A DNA stretch of 64,000 bases, taken from an uncultured Eubacteriales bacterium (lineage in GTDB: Bacteria > Bacillota > Clostridia > Oscillospirales > Oscillospiraceae). Of this stretch, positions 17,465-27,050 are shown piece by piece; within the stretch, counting starts at the first letter, position 1, and each line of letters opens with the position of its first letter. Location: assembly GCA_900548625.1 (NCBI GenBank), contig URLO01000002.1, forward strand, positions 35,664-99,663, written 5' to 3'. The notes under the pieces were generated by a model. The model had not been told where the DNA came from and did no database searches. It saw only the letters and a program-made list of their open reading frames with translations. A program made the position numbers and the translations under genes.

Positions 17465-17604
17465 AACAGTCTTTTGGAAAAGCTCCGGCGCATGGCTCGC
17501 GGCTGAAAAGACTGCGCCCGCGGCGCGCACACCCGCAGAGACCATAACGAAACTTCAAGCGGCAAGCAGATGCGATTTGATCTCACAAGGAGGCTTTGAA
17601 GCAT

Positions 17605-19245
17605 ATGAAACACCTGAAGCAATTAAATGGAATCCGAGGATTGCTCCCGTACCTGAAAACGAAAAGGCCCACGATCCTGCTGGTCTTCTTCCTGTCCGTC
17701 ATTGACGCGGGACTGAGTCTGCTCCCCATCCAGATCATCGCAGCGGTGGTCGATCTTCTCTCCACAGGAAAAAGCGCGTTCTCCTCTGTTCTGGGAACCA
17801 GTCTCTCGCTGCACGTTGTGTTCTTTGGCGTTGTATACGCGTCGAAGCATGCGGTCAGCCTCGCATACGGCCATACAAACACCATGCTGTCAAGCGGGAT
17901 CATCGAATCGCTGCGTGACGACGCCATGACGTGGGCGCTGGAGTCCTACAAGCCCTATAAGGAGGAGCGGCGGGAGGGCGACATCGTTTCCCGGATTTCC
18001 GGGGATGTGGAAGCCGTCGTCCGCGCTGTGGCGGGGCCGCTGAACGGTCTGCTGCCGATGGTGCTCAAAATGATCGGCTCTGTCGTCATGATGTTCGTCT
18101 GGAGCCCGGTTCTCGGTGCGATCTCGTTGGCGCTGGTGCTCCCGCTGTATTTTGCCAGCAAGCGCGTGGCGGTCAAAAGCAAGGAAATTGCGGCTGAGCA
18201 GCGCGCGGCCAGCGGCAGGCTCGTGGGCGCTGTCGGCGACCTTCTGTACTGCATTCCCATCATCAAGGCGTGGGGAAGCGAGCGTTTTGAGGCGGCGGGC
18301 TTCCATGCCTTCTCGCATCAGATGTATACCCTGAACAGAAAGAGCCAGCGGATCTTTAATATCTACTGGGGCATTACCTACACGCTGATGACCATCGGAT
18401 ATCTGTCGGCGGTCGTCTTCTCTGCCCGTTCTGCGTTGGCCGGGGCCGCGACTGCGGGTAGCATCGCCGTCGCGTACTCCTATATGTCCAATATCCTGAC
18501 GCCCGCTGCTTCGATCAGCCGGTACGGCAACGATATTTTCCAGGCCGACGCCGCGCTCGCCAGAGTGTTCGAACTGAAGCCGGCGGCAGCGTCCCCGGCC
18601 GCCCCGTATGCGCTGCATGACGCGCCCGCGGTCGAATTTGACCATGTGACGATCTCCTGCAGCGAGCACAAGCAGCTGCAGGATCTGTGCTTTACCGCGG
18701 CGCCTCATCAGCTCGTCGTGCTGGCGGGCGAAAGCGGCAGCGGCAAGTCAACGATCTTGAATGCGCTGCTTGGAAATCAGCCCACCACGGGCGGCAAGAT
18801 CTTTGTCGATCATGTGGATGTGACAGGTCAGCTTGACCGGCTGCGCAGCTCTGTCTCTGTCGCCTTTCAGGCATCCTACCTCTTTGACCGCAGCATCGCA
18901 GACAACGTGGCCTATGCCAGCGACGCGCCGGACGGACAGCGGATTGAAGACGCTCTGCACGCCTCCGGTTTGGGCGGGCTTGTCCGCGAACGCGGCACGG
19001 ATTTCAAAGTGGGCAGCAAGGGAAAATTCCTTTCCGGCGGCGAACAGCGCCGCGTGGCGTTTTCGCGTGCCCTTTATAAAAGCGCGCCGCTGTACTTACT
19101 CGACGAGCCTACGTCCGAGCTCGATCCCGAAACGAGCCGGGTCATCCTTGAGCAGATCCTGCGCTTAAAAGAATCCTCGACCGTCATCGCGGCATCCCAC
19201 GACGCGGCGCTGATCGAAAAGGCCGATGTTGTGGTGCGGCTTTGA
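17605..19245 (+). CDS. ABC exporter, fused permease and ATPase
   Basis: A 546-residue half-transporter of the ABC-B exporter type. Six membrane helices occupy about residues 15-300. The ATPase follows with Walker A GESGSGKST, signature LSGGEQRR, Walker B LYLLDEP and the switch His in ASHD. These transporters work as homo- or heterodimers and export lipids, peptides or drugs; no partner gene is adjacent and the substrate is unknown. AAGGAGG at 17587-17593 precedes the ATG at 17605; a TTG three codons earlier is too close to that site. Confidence 0.92.
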   Translation: MKHLKQLNGIRGLLPYLKTKRPTILLVFFLSVIDAGLSLLPIQIIAAVVDLLSTGKSAFSSVLGTSLSLHVVFFGVVYASKHAVSLAYGHTNTMLSSGIIESLRDDAMTWALESYKPYKEERREGDIVSRISGDVEAVVRAVAGPLNGLLPMVLKMIGSVVMMFVWSPVLGAISLALVLPLYFASKRVAVKSKEIAAEQRAASGRLVGAVGDLLYCIPIIKAWGSERFEAAGFHAFSHQMYTLNRKSQRIFNIYWGITYTLMTIGYLSAVVFSARSALAGAATAGSIAVAYSYMSNILTPAASISRYGNDIFQADAALARVFELKPAAASPAAPYALHDAPAVEFDHVTISCSEHKQLQDLCFTAAPHQLVVLAGESGSGKSTILNALLGNQPTTGGKIFVDHVDVTGQLDRLRSSVSVAFQASYLFDRSIADNVAYASDAPDGQRIEDALHASGLGGLVRERGTDFKVGSKGKFLSGGEQRRVAFSRALYKSAPLYLLDEPTSELDPETSRVILEQILRLKESSTVIAASHDAALIEKADVVVRL

Positions 19246-19309
19246 GGCGGTTTCTCGGCGTTTTGGCGAGGATATTTTCAATTCGCATGGCGTTTTGGCG
19301 GGTTTCTTC

Positions 19310-19338
19310 TTGTAAATGGGATAAAATTGTGATACACT
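19310..19338 (+). promoter_or_regulatory. Candidate promoter for prfC
   Basis: TTGTAA (19310-19315) and TACACT (19333-19338) with a 17-base spacer, about 100 bases before the prfC start. Confidence 0.4.
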
Positions 19339-19444
19339 TGGTAGGCTGTAAATGTGATCGGATCTGATTTTCTGGAGGGGACAGACTTGCCAACATAAGA
19401 GAAGGAACGGTACAACACATTTTTAACAACAGGAGGAAACAGGT

Positions 19445-21028
19445 TTGTCTGCCTTACAAGAAGAGATCTCCCGGCGCAGGACGTTTGCGATCATCTCGCA
19501 CCCGGACGCCGGTAAAACCACACTGACCGAAAAATTCCTGCTCTACGGCGGGGCCATCGCACAGGCGGGCGCCGTCAAGGGCAAAAAGAACTCCCGCGCC
19601 GCTGTCTCTGACTGGATGGAGATCGAAAAGCAGCGCGGCATCTCCGTCACCTCGTCCGTCATGCAGTTTCAGTATGACGGCTTCTGCATCAACATTCTGG
19701 ACACGCCGGGCCATCAGGACTTCTCCGAGGACACCTACCGCACGCTGATGGCGGCGGACTCCGCCGTCATGGTCATCGACGGCGCGAAGGGCGTCGAGCC
19801 GCAGACGCGCAAGCTGTTCAAGGTCTGCGCCATGCGCCACATCCCCATTTTTACCTTCATCAACAAGATGGACCGCGAGACGCGCGACCCGTTCGACCTG
19901 CTCGACGAGCTGGAAAACGAGCTCGGGATTGAGACGTATGCATGCAACTGGCCCATCGGCTGCGGCAGGGAATTTCAGGGCGTGTATGACCGCCGTTCCA
20001 GCCAGCTTCTGTTCTTCTCCGGCATTTCCGGCAAAAACCGCGCCGGAAAGCAGGAGATCGAGCTGGACAGCCCGGCGGTCACGGAGCTGCTCGGCGAAAA
20101 GCGCGCGGCGCAGCTTCGCGACGACGTGGAGCTGCTCGGCGCGGGCCGCGAGTTTGACATGGACGAGGTCCAAAGCGGCCGCCTCTCGCCGGTGTTCTTC
20201 GGCTCCGCGCTCACGAATTTCGGCGTCGAGCCGTTTTTGGAGGAGTTTTTGCGCATGACGCCGAGCCCGCTGGCACGCGAGGCCGACTGCGGCGTCATTG
20301 ACCCGTTCAGCCCCGACTTCTCCGCTTTCGTCTTTAAGATCCAGGCGAATATGAACAAGGCGCACCGCGACCGTCTGGCGTTCATGCGCATCTGCTCGGG
20401 TAAATTCGAGCGCGACGCGGAGTATTATCACATTCAGGGAGGCAAGAAAATGCGCCTGTCGCAGCCGCAGCAGCTCATGGCCTCGGAGCGCGAGATCGTG
20501 GACGAGGCCTACGCGGGCGACATCATCGGCGTGTTCGACCCCGGCATTTTCTCCATCGGAGACACCATCTGCACACCGGGGAAGAAGTTCCGCTTCGGCG
20601 GCATCCCAACCTTCGCGCCGGAGCATTTCTCCCGCGTCAGCCCGCGCGACTCGATGAAGCGCAAGCAGTTCATCAAGGGCACCGAGCAGATCGCGCAGGA
20701 GGGCGCCATCCAGATCTTCAAGCTGCCGAATTCCGGCATGGAGGAGGTCATCGTGGGTGTCGTCGGCACGCTGCAATTTGACGTGTTCCAGTACCGGATG
20801 AAGTCTGAGTACGGCGTCGATCTTCGGATGGAGGGACTTCCGTATGAGCACCTGCGCTTCATTGCCAAGTCGCCGGTCGAGGATCTGAAGGATCTGAACC
20901 TCTCGTCCGATGTGGAGCTGCTGGAGGACTACCGCGGCCACAGCCTGCTCGTTTTCTCGAGCCTCTGGTCGATCGATTACACCATCAAGCGCAACCCCGG
21001 ACTGGAGCTGTCCGAAACGCTGAACTGA
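19445..21028 (+). CDS. prfC: Peptide chain release factor 3
   Basis: A 527-residue translational GTPase that recycles RF1/RF2 after termination. It shows the G1 loop HPDAGKTT, switch I region AVSDWMEIEKQRGISVTSS, G3 DTPGHQDFSED, G4 NKMDRE and the RF3-typical C-terminal domains (GTLQFDVFQYRMKSEYGVD, then LFSSLWSI-like VFSSLWSIDYT). The start is a TTG at 19445 with AGGAGGAAACAGG just before it; no ATG is better placed. A strong terminator follows the stop. Confidence 0.96.
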   Translation: MSALQEEISRRRTFAIISHPDAGKTTLTEKFLLYGGAIAQAGAVKGKKNSRAAVSDWMEIEKQRGISVTSSVMQFQYDGFCINILDTPGHQDFSEDTYRTLMAADSAVMVIDGAKGVEPQTRKLFKVCAMRHIPIFTFINKMDRETRDPFDLLDELENELGIETYACNWPIGCGREFQGVYDRRSSQLLFFSGISGKNRAGKQEIELDSPAVTELLGEKRAAQLRDDVELLGAGREFDMDEVQSGRLSPVFFGSALTNFGVEPFLEEFLRMTPSPLAREADCGVIDPFSPDFSAFVFKIQANMNKAHRDRLAFMRICSGKFERDAEYYHIQGGKKMRLSQPQQLMASEREIVDEAYAGDIIGVFDPGIFSIGDTICTPGKKFRFGGIPTFAPEHFSRVSPRDSMKRKQFIKGTEQIAQEGAIQIFKLPNSGMEEVIVGVVGTLQFDVFQYRMKSEYGVDLRMEGLPYEHLRFIAKSPVEDLKDLNLSSDVELLEDYRGHSLLVFSSLWSIDYTIKRNPGLELSETLN

Positions 21029-21043
21029 AAAAACAGAATTCAG

Positions 21044-21073
21044 GCAGGAGAGCATGCGCTCTCCTGCTTTTTT
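21044..21073 (+). terminator. Intrinsic terminator of prfC
   Basis: A perfect 10-bp stem GCAGGAGAGC/GCTCTCCTGC with loop ATGC and six T residues. Confidence 0.92.
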
Positions 21074-21179
21074 CTATGCGGAAGGAAACCCCGCAGATGC
21101 GCCCCATGCTCGCAAAAATGACCGATTCTCTTGCTATTTCCGACTCTGCGCGTTAAAATATCCACAGAAATGAGGCGAT

Positions 21180-22775
21180 ATGATGTTTGATTATCTGATC
21201 CGAAACGCCATGCTCGTGGATGGGACGGGTGCGCCCGCCGAACGGGGCGACCTTGCCATACAGGGCGGAAAGATCGCCGCCGTGGGCTGCCTCCCGCACG
21301 CCTCCGCCGCACAGGTGCTCGATGCGCGCGGCATGTACCTGACGCCGGGCTTTCTGGACATTCACCGCCATGCCGACGACGCCCTGTTCCGTCCCGGCTT
21401 TGGCCGCGCGGAGCTGGCGCAGGGGCTGACGACGATCGTGAACGGCAACTGCGGCCTGTCCCTCGCGCCGGTGCCGGCGGCGCGCCGGCCGGAGATCTAC
21501 GGCTATCTGACGCCGGTCACAGGACTTCCGGCGGAGGAGCTGCCGACGCAGACCATGCAGGCCTATCTGGACGCGGTCGGGGCGGCTGTGCTTCCGCTGA
21601 ACGTCGGAATGCTGGTCGGCGGCGGGACGGTGCGTGCCGCGGCGGCCGGTTTTTCACCGGAGCCGCTGGACAGCGGCGCGCTTCGTGCGGTACACCGCCT
21701 GATAGAGCAGAGCCTTTCCGGCGGCGCGCTCGGCGTGTCGCTCGGGCTTGGCTATGCGCCGGAAATTTTCTATACGACGCAGCAGCTCATTGACGCGCTG
21801 GCTCCACTGCGTGAAAGCGGCGTGCCCATCGCTGTCCACATGCGTCAGGAGGGCGCGGGGGTGGTGGAGGCGCTGGAGGAAATGATGACGGTCGCGCGCG
21901 CTCTCCGCACGCCCGTTCACATCAGCCACCTCAAGAGCATCGGCAAGGCGTACTGGGGCAGATACATGCCGCAGATGCTCGAAATTCTGACGCGCACGCG
22001 GGAGGAAGGGCTTGACGCGAGCTGCGACCTCTATCCCTACACCGCAGGCTCCACACAGCTCATCCACGTCCTGCCGCCGGAATCGCAGGACGGCGGCCTT
22101 GCCGCGCTGACGGAAAAGCTCCGCGAACCGGCGTTCCGCGCGAGGATGCGCGAGCGGATGCTGACCGGGACGGATTTTGAAAATCTGTCGCTGCTGGTCG
22201 GCTGGGAAAACATCGACGTTTCCACGGTCGCAAACGAGGAAAACCGCCGCTTTGTCGGCAGGAGCATTGCCGAAAGCGCGCAAAAAGAGCACGCCGATCC
22301 GTTTGATTTCACATTCGACCTGCTTGCCTCGGAGCACTGCACCGTCACGATGATCGACCGCATCACCTCCGACGCGGACATCTGCGCCGCGCTCCGCGCG
22401 CCGTTTTCCAGCGTCATTTCGGACGCGACCTATCCGGCAAGCGGCCTTCTGCATCCGCGCGTCTACGGGACGTGTACGCACCTGATCGAGCAGTACGTCT
22501 GCAAGCGGCACGTTCTGACGCTTGAGGAGGCCGTCAAAAAGCTGACGTCTCTGCCCGCAGGGGTGCTCGGGCTTCGCGGCAAGGGGCGTCTTGCCGCCGG
22601 AATGGACGCGGATCTGTGCCTGTTTGACGCGCAGGCGCTGCACGAAACGGCGACGTGGCAGGCCCCGGCGCAGCTTTCCGAGGGAATGCGGTGGGTCTTT
22701 GTCGGCGGCGTTCCCGCCATCCGGGAGGGCGCGTTCACGCCTGCGGCAAACGGCCGCGTCCTGCGCCGCGCATAA
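21180..22775 (+). CDS. D-aminoacylase-like amidohydrolase
   Basis: A 531-residue amidohydrolase of the N-acyl-D-amino-acid deacylase type. Metal-binding and family motifs are PGFLDIHRHAD (canonical DxHxH, here with Arg between), VNGNCGLS, VHMRQEG, VHISHLKSIG and SDATYPASGLLHPR. A C-terminal beta-sandwich residue set (GRLAAGMDADLCLFDA) is usual for the superfamily. It would release free D-amino acids from N-acylated forms; relatives include dihydroorotase-like enzymes, so the substrate is tentative. Two adjacent ATGs at 21180 and 21183 share GAGG upstream. No partner gene is adjacent. Confidence 0.85.
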   Translation: MMFDYLIRNAMLVDGTGAPAERGDLAIQGGKIAAVGCLPHASAAQVLDARGMYLTPGFLDIHRHADDALFRPGFGRAELAQGLTTIVNGNCGLSLAPVPAARRPEIYGYLTPVTGLPAEELPTQTMQAYLDAVGAAVLPLNVGMLVGGGTVRAAAAGFSPEPLDSGALRAVHRLIEQSLSGGALGVSLGLGYAPEIFYTTQQLIDALAPLRESGVPIAVHMRQEGAGVVEALEEMMTVARALRTPVHISHLKSIGKAYWGRYMPQMLEILTRTREEGLDASCDLYPYTAGSTQLIHVLPPESQDGGLAALTEKLREPAFRARMRERMLTGTDFENLSLLVGWENIDVSTVANEENRRFVGRSIAESAQKEHADPFDFTFDLLASEHCTVTMIDRITSDADICAALRAPFSSVISDATYPASGLLHPRVYGTCTHLIEQYVCKRHVLTLEEAVKKLTSLPAGVLGLRGKGRLAAGMDADLCLFDAQALHETATWQAPAQLSEGMRWVFVGGVPAIREGAFTPAANGRVLRRA

Positions 22776-22864
22776 ACTGCACGTCTGCGAAAAATTGCTG
22801 CGCGATTTTGTGCGGTTGCTTTTTTGGCGCGCTTCCTGTAAAATAGCCGCAAGAGGTGATGAAA

Positions 22865-23551
22865 ATGCTGGATTCCCTGTTCACAAGCTTTGAACGCATC
22901 ATCGTGCTCGACACGGAGACGACGGGCATCGACTGTAAAAAAGATGAGATCATCGAGCTGGCGGCGGCCAGCGTCACGCCGGCCGGCGTGGAGAGCGAAA
23001 TGGATGTGTTCATCCGCCTGTCGGAGGGAAGAACGCTTCCGCCCATGATCACGCAGCTGACCGGCATCACGCCGCAGCAGCTCGAGCAGGAGGGCGTGGA
23101 AAAATGGGAGGCGGCGGCGCAGTTTGCGGCGGCGATCTCGCATCCGAACACACTTCTGGTGGCATACAACGCGCAGTTTGACCTGTGCTTTTTGTACTAT
23201 TTTCTTGCGCGGCTGGAGCTGGCGGACGCGCTCAAGGGCGTCAAGATGCTCGATGCGATGACGGTCTACAAGGACCGCCGCGAGTATCCGCACAAGCTGC
23301 AAAGCGCCATCGACGCCTACGGCGTGCCGACGCAGAACACCCACCGCGCGGTGGACGATGCGAAGGCCGCGCTCGAGGTGCTGGAGGCGATGGGGCGCGA
23401 GCTGGACGATCTGATGCAGTACGTCAACCTGTTCGGCTACAACCCGAAATACGGCGTCTCCGGCCCGCGCATCTCGTCGATCACGTATCTCCCGCAGGGG
23501 CGCTTCACCGGCGAGAAGCTCTATCAGCAGAAAAAACCGGCGCTCCTGTGA
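22865..23551 (+). CDS. DnaQ-like 3'-5' exonuclease
   Basis: A 228-residue protein with a DEDDh exonuclease domain: ExoI DTETTG near residue 20, NAQFDLCFL (ExoII) and HRAVDDAKAA (ExoIII with the catalytic His). It resembles DNA polymerase III epsilon-type proofreading domains found as separate proteins in Firmicutes. The last 45 residues are outside the core. I chose the ATG at 22865 because AGAGGTGAT, a near-perfect ribosome site, ends just before it; GTG (22856) and ATG (22859) would lie within that site. A perfect terminator follows. Confidence 0.88.
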   Translation: MLDSLFTSFERIIVLDTETTGIDCKKDEIIELAAASVTPAGVESEMDVFIRLSEGRTLPPMITQLTGITPQQLEQEGVEKWEAAAQFAAAISHPNTLLVAYNAQFDLCFLYYFLARLELADALKGVKMLDAMTVYKDRREYPHKLQSAIDAYGVPTQNTHRAVDDAKAALEVLEAMGRELDDLMQYVNLFGYNPKYGVSGPRISSITYLPQGRFTGEKLYQQKKPALL

Positions 23552-23570
23552 GCGCACCTCCGACCGGAGC

Positions 23571-23605
23571 TTGAGAGCCGCGAAAGCGGCTCTCAAATTT
23601 TTTTT
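23571..23605 (+). terminator. Intrinsic terminator
   Basis: A perfect 11-bp stem TTGAGAGCCGC/GCGGCTCTCAA with a GAAA tetraloop and eight T residues. Confidence 0.94.
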
Positions 23606-23711
23606 AAAAATTTTTCGTTTTGGGTGAGAGTTTTTTCGATTTCTTGTACCTATATAAGTGAAAGGGTTTTTCTCACTCTTTCAGACAAATCGGAGAGGAG
23701 GCTCAAACGAA

Positions 23712-24065
23712 ATGTACGATACCGCAAAGCGCGTCGCGCTCGTCAAGCGGCGCGTGCATGAAAGGAGCCGCCGAAAACGGCGGCGCGAGGCAATAAGCCT
23801 CTCCGCCGTGTGTCTGCTGCTGTTCACGGTCCTGATGCAGACAGCGGGCACAGCCGTCGGGCGGGGGCAGCCTGCGGCATGGGGCGTGTTCGGCGCGATG
23901 CTGCTGCGGGAGGACGCGGGCGGATATGTGCTGGTGGCCGTCGTTTCCTTTGTCGCGGCGGCGGCGATCACGGCGCTGTGCTTCCGGCTCAGAAACAGAG
24001 AAAATCAGAAAAAAGGCGGGACAGACAAGCCCGACCAACACAAACAGGAGGAAAAAATCCAATGA
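23712..24065 (+). CDS. Small basic membrane protein preceding an SLH gene
   Basis: A 117-residue protein. The first 27 residues are very basic (KRRVHERSRRKRRRE). Two hydrophobic helices follow (about 28-47 and 68-92), then a charged C terminus. I do not know a function. Its stop overlaps the ATG of the SLH surface protein by four bases (ATGA), so it is translationally coupled and probably serves that protein, for instance in export or anchoring; that is inference. AGAGGAGG lies just before the start. Confidence 0.65.
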   Translation: MYDTAKRVALVKRRVHERSRRKRRREAISLSAVCLLLFTVLMQTAGTAVGRGQPAAWGVFGAMLLREDAGGYVLVAVVSFVAAAAITALCFRLRNRENQKKGGTDKPDQHKQEEKIQ

Positions 24066-26827
24066 AGAAACGAATTTTCAGCATACTGCTCGTCTGCTGC
24101 ATGGTGTTGGCGCTTTTGCCGACAACTGCGCTTGCCGAGAACGGCGGGGGAGTTGCCGTCGATCATATCAACTTCCCAGACTCGATGTTCCGCACCTTTA
24201 TCCAGACAAGCCTTGACATCAACCATGACGGCGTCTTGAGCGAAGAGGAGATCGCAGCGACTGTCACGATAGATTGTACCTACAGACCAATCCAGGATCT
24301 GACGGGCATCGAGCACTTTACCGCAATGAAGACTTTGAGGTGCCATAATACCCACCTGATCTCGCTGGATGTCAGCAAGAATGCGGCCCTGGAGGAGCTG
24401 GACTGCTCCGAGACCCCGCTGACCTCGCTGAATGTCAGCAAAAACGCCAACTTACGGAGCTTGGCCTGTATGCGGACCAAGCTGTCCTCACTGGATGTCA
24501 GCCACAATGTCAACCTGAAGTCTTTGAACACCGAGCAGACCCCACTGGGGACGCTGGATGTCACCAAAAACACGGCATTGGAGTTCCTGAACTGCTTCGG
24601 CAACAATCTGACCACGATCGATGTCAGCGAGAATACGGCGCTGGTCACCCTGTACTGTGCCAGCAATCAGCTGACCGAGATCGATGTCACGGGGAACACC
24701 GCTCTGCAGCACTTAGACTTCGGTCAAAACAACCTGACCTCGATCGATCTCACCAGGAACGTCAATTTGCTGACCGTCTCCTACAATCAGAACCCGGTCA
24801 CAACGCTGGATGTCAGCAGGAATACCGCACTGAAGGAGCTGCACTGTACCTTCACCCCGCTGACTTCGCTGGATATCAGCAAGAACACCGCGCTGGAAAA
24901 GCTGAACTGCCTCGGCGTCCAACTGACCGAGCTGGATGTCCGTCAAAACACCGCATTGGAAAGGCTGGAGTGCAATAAAAACCAGCTGACCACGCTGGAT
25001 GTCAGCCAGAATGTCAATTTGGAATTATTTATTTGTACCGGCAACGCCTATCCGATCGCCGTTGGTGAAAACCGCACCTTTGCCCTTTCCACCTTGCCGG
25101 AGGGCTTCGAGATCGAAAAGGCCGGCAATTGGACGGGCGGAACCGTCAGCGACGGCATCCTGACGGTGGACGAGGGCGCAACAGAGGTCACCTACGCTTA
25201 CGACTGCGGAAGCAGCAAGCCGGTTACCTTCAAGCTGACGCTTACGGACGGCTGCACCGTAACCTTTGACACGGACGGCGGCAGCGCCGTGGAGTCCCAG
25301 ACCGTGGTAAGCGGCCAAAAAGCCGTCAGGCCTGCCGATCCTGCGCGGACCGGCTACACCTTCGCGGGCTGGTATCTGGACGGGGAAGTCTATGATTTCG
25401 ATACCCCCGTGACGACGGATCTCACGCTGACGGCGCATTGGACGGCAAATCAGTATACCATCACCTTCGACACCGCCGGCGGCAGCGAAATTGCTCCGAT
25501 TACGCAGGATTACGGCACGCCCATCACCGCGCCCGCCGACCCGACAAGAGAAGGCTATACCTTCGCCGGTTGGGACAAGGCGATCCCCGCGACCATGCCC
25601 GCCGAGAATATGACGATCACCGCGCAGTGGACAGTCAATCAGTACACCATCACCTTTGACACCGCCGGCGGCAGTGCCATCGCATCCATCACGCAGGACT
25701 ACGGCACGCCCATCACCGCGCCTGCCGCTCCCATCAGGACCGGCTACACGTTTGCCGGCTGGAGTCCTGCGCTCCCGGCAACGATGCCCGCCGAGAATAT
25801 GACCGTCACGGCGCAGTGGACAGTCAATCAGTACACCATCACCTACGATCTGGACCGCGGCACGGCCGATGACAATCCTACCGGCTATACCGTCGAGACG
25901 GAGACCTTCACCCTCAAAAACCCCACACGCCCCGGCTACATCTTCTCCGGCTGGAGCGGCACCGGCCTGACGGGCGAGGATAACCTGACCGTCACCATCC
26001 CGAAGGGCAGCACCGGCAACCGCAGCTATACGGCGCACTGGCGCTACAACGGCGGCTACAGATACTACACCATCAAGGCAACTGCCGGGGCTGGCGGCTC
26101 CATTTCTCCCTCCGGCAATGTCAGCGTCCGCGAGGGCAGCGATCGGACCTTCACCATCACCCCGGATAAGGGCTATGCTGTCGCCAACGTCAAGATTGAC
26201 GGCAAGAGCATCGGCGCGGTGCGGAGCTACACCTTTGAAAACGTGAGACACGCGCATACCATCGAGGTCAGCTTTATGAAGGCTGGCGGCAACCCCCAGA
26301 CCGGCGTGTTTGTGGATGTAGCCACCGGCAGCTATTATGAGGACGCCGTGGATTGGGCAGTGGAGAACGGCATCACCACCGGCGTCAGCGCAAATCGCTT
26401 CGACCCGAACGGCGTCTGCACCCGCGCGCAGGCCGTGACCTTCCTGTGGCGTGCCGCTGGCAGTCCCAAACCCGAAACCCGCACCATGCCGTTTACCGAC
26501 GTTCCCGCGGGCAGCTACTATTACGACGCGGTGCTGTGGGCAGTGGAAAATGGCATTACCAAGGGAACCAGCGACACCACGTTCAGCCCCAACATGACCT
26601 GCTCCCGCGCCCAGATCGTCGCGTTCCTGTGGCGCTCTGAAAAATCCCCGGCAGCGGGTACGGCCAATCCCTTTGCCGATGTGAAGTCCACCGCCTACTA
26701 CGCCGATGCGGTACTGTGGGCGGTCAAGGAGGACATCACCAAGGGAACCACCAACACAACATTCAGCCCCGACGCAGATTGCACCAGAGCGCAGATCGTG
26801 ACCTTCCTCTGGCGCTGCAAGAAGTGA
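24062..26827 (+). CDS. SLH-anchored surface protein with leucine-rich and InlB B-type repeats
   Basis: A 921-residue secreted protein. A signal peptide (MKKRIFSILLVCCMVLALLPTTALA) is followed by an EF-hand-like DINHDGVLSEEEI. About a dozen leucine-rich repeats of 21-24 residues (pattern LDVSKNTALEELDC) reach to about residue 330. Next are four Listeria-Bacteroides (InlB B / Flg_new) repeats (pattern GYTFAGW...LTAHW), a bacterial-repeat module (YYTIKATAGAGGSISPSG), and three SLH domains that bind pyruvylated wall polymer. It is probably an adhesin. It starts at 24062, overlapping the small membrane protein gene. Confidence 0.92.
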   Translation: MKKRIFSILLVCCMVLALLPTTALAENGGGVAVDHINFPDSMFRTFIQTSLDINHDGVLSEEEIAATVTIDCTYRPIQDLTGIEHFTAMKTLRCHNTHLISLDVSKNAALEELDCSETPLTSLNVSKNANLRSLACMRTKLSSLDVSHNVNLKSLNTEQTPLGTLDVTKNTALEFLNCFGNNLTTIDVSENTALVTLYCASNQLTEIDVTGNTALQHLDFGQNNLTSIDLTRNVNLLTVSYNQNPVTTLDVSRNTALKELHCTFTPLTSLDISKNTALEKLNCLGVQLTELDVRQNTALERLECNKNQLTTLDVSQNVNLELFICTGNAYPIAVGENRTFALSTLPEGFEIEKAGNWTGGTVSDGILTVDEGATEVTYAYDCGSSKPVTFKLTLTDGCTVTFDTDGGSAVESQTVVSGQKAVRPADPARTGYTFAGWYLDGEVYDFDTPVTTDLTLTAHWTANQYTITFDTAGGSEIAPITQDYGTPITAPADPTREGYTFAGWDKAIPATMPAENMTITAQWTVNQYTITFDTAGGSAIASITQDYGTPITAPAAPIRTGYTFAGWSPALPATMPAENMTVTAQWTVNQYTITYDLDRGTADDNPTGYTVETETFTLKNPTRPGYIFSGWSGTGLTGEDNLTVTIPKGSTGNRSYTAHWRYNGGYRYYTIKATAGAGGSISPSGNVSVREGSDRTFTITPDKGYAVANVKIDGKSIGAVRSYTFENVRHAHTIEVSFMKAGGNPQTGVFVDVATGSYYEDAVDWAVENGITTGVSANRFDPNGVCTRAQAVTFLWRAAGSPKPETRTMPFTDVPAGSYYYDAVLWAVENGITKGTSDTTFSPNMTCSRAQIVAFLWRSEKSPAAGTANPFADVKSTAYYADAVLWAVKEDITKGTTNTTFSPDADCTRAQIVTFLWRCKK

Positions 26828-26876
26828 CCGGCTGACATGACCCCATAAGCAGACATCGAACAGGCTCACCTTTGAG

Positions 26877-26967
26877 GGGCGCGGGCAAACAGCCCGCGCC
26901 CGAGCTTGTCAAAAAAGGTTTTTTGACAGTCTGCAACGGGTATCCGGCTTTTGCCGGATACCCGTTG
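26877..26967. terminator. Cluster of three hairpins between convergent SLH genes
   Basis: Three successive stems: GGGCGCGGGC/GCCCGCGCCC (26877-26901), TGTCAAAAAA/TTTTTTGACA (26907-26928) and a 15-bp stem 26934-26948 with 26953-26967 around TTTT. The second could terminate in either direction. Confidence 0.7.
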
Positions 26968-27050
26968 TTGTCTGCCAGCCCTGCCGGGCAGGCGCCGCGA
27001 TGCACAACACCGCGCAGCCGCGCTTCATGCCATGCACTGCGGCAGGCGCG

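Noticed and set aside
24370..25010. Regularly spaced repeats resembling a CRISPR array
   Set aside because: They encode leucine-rich repeats in a continuous frame, and no cas gene is present.
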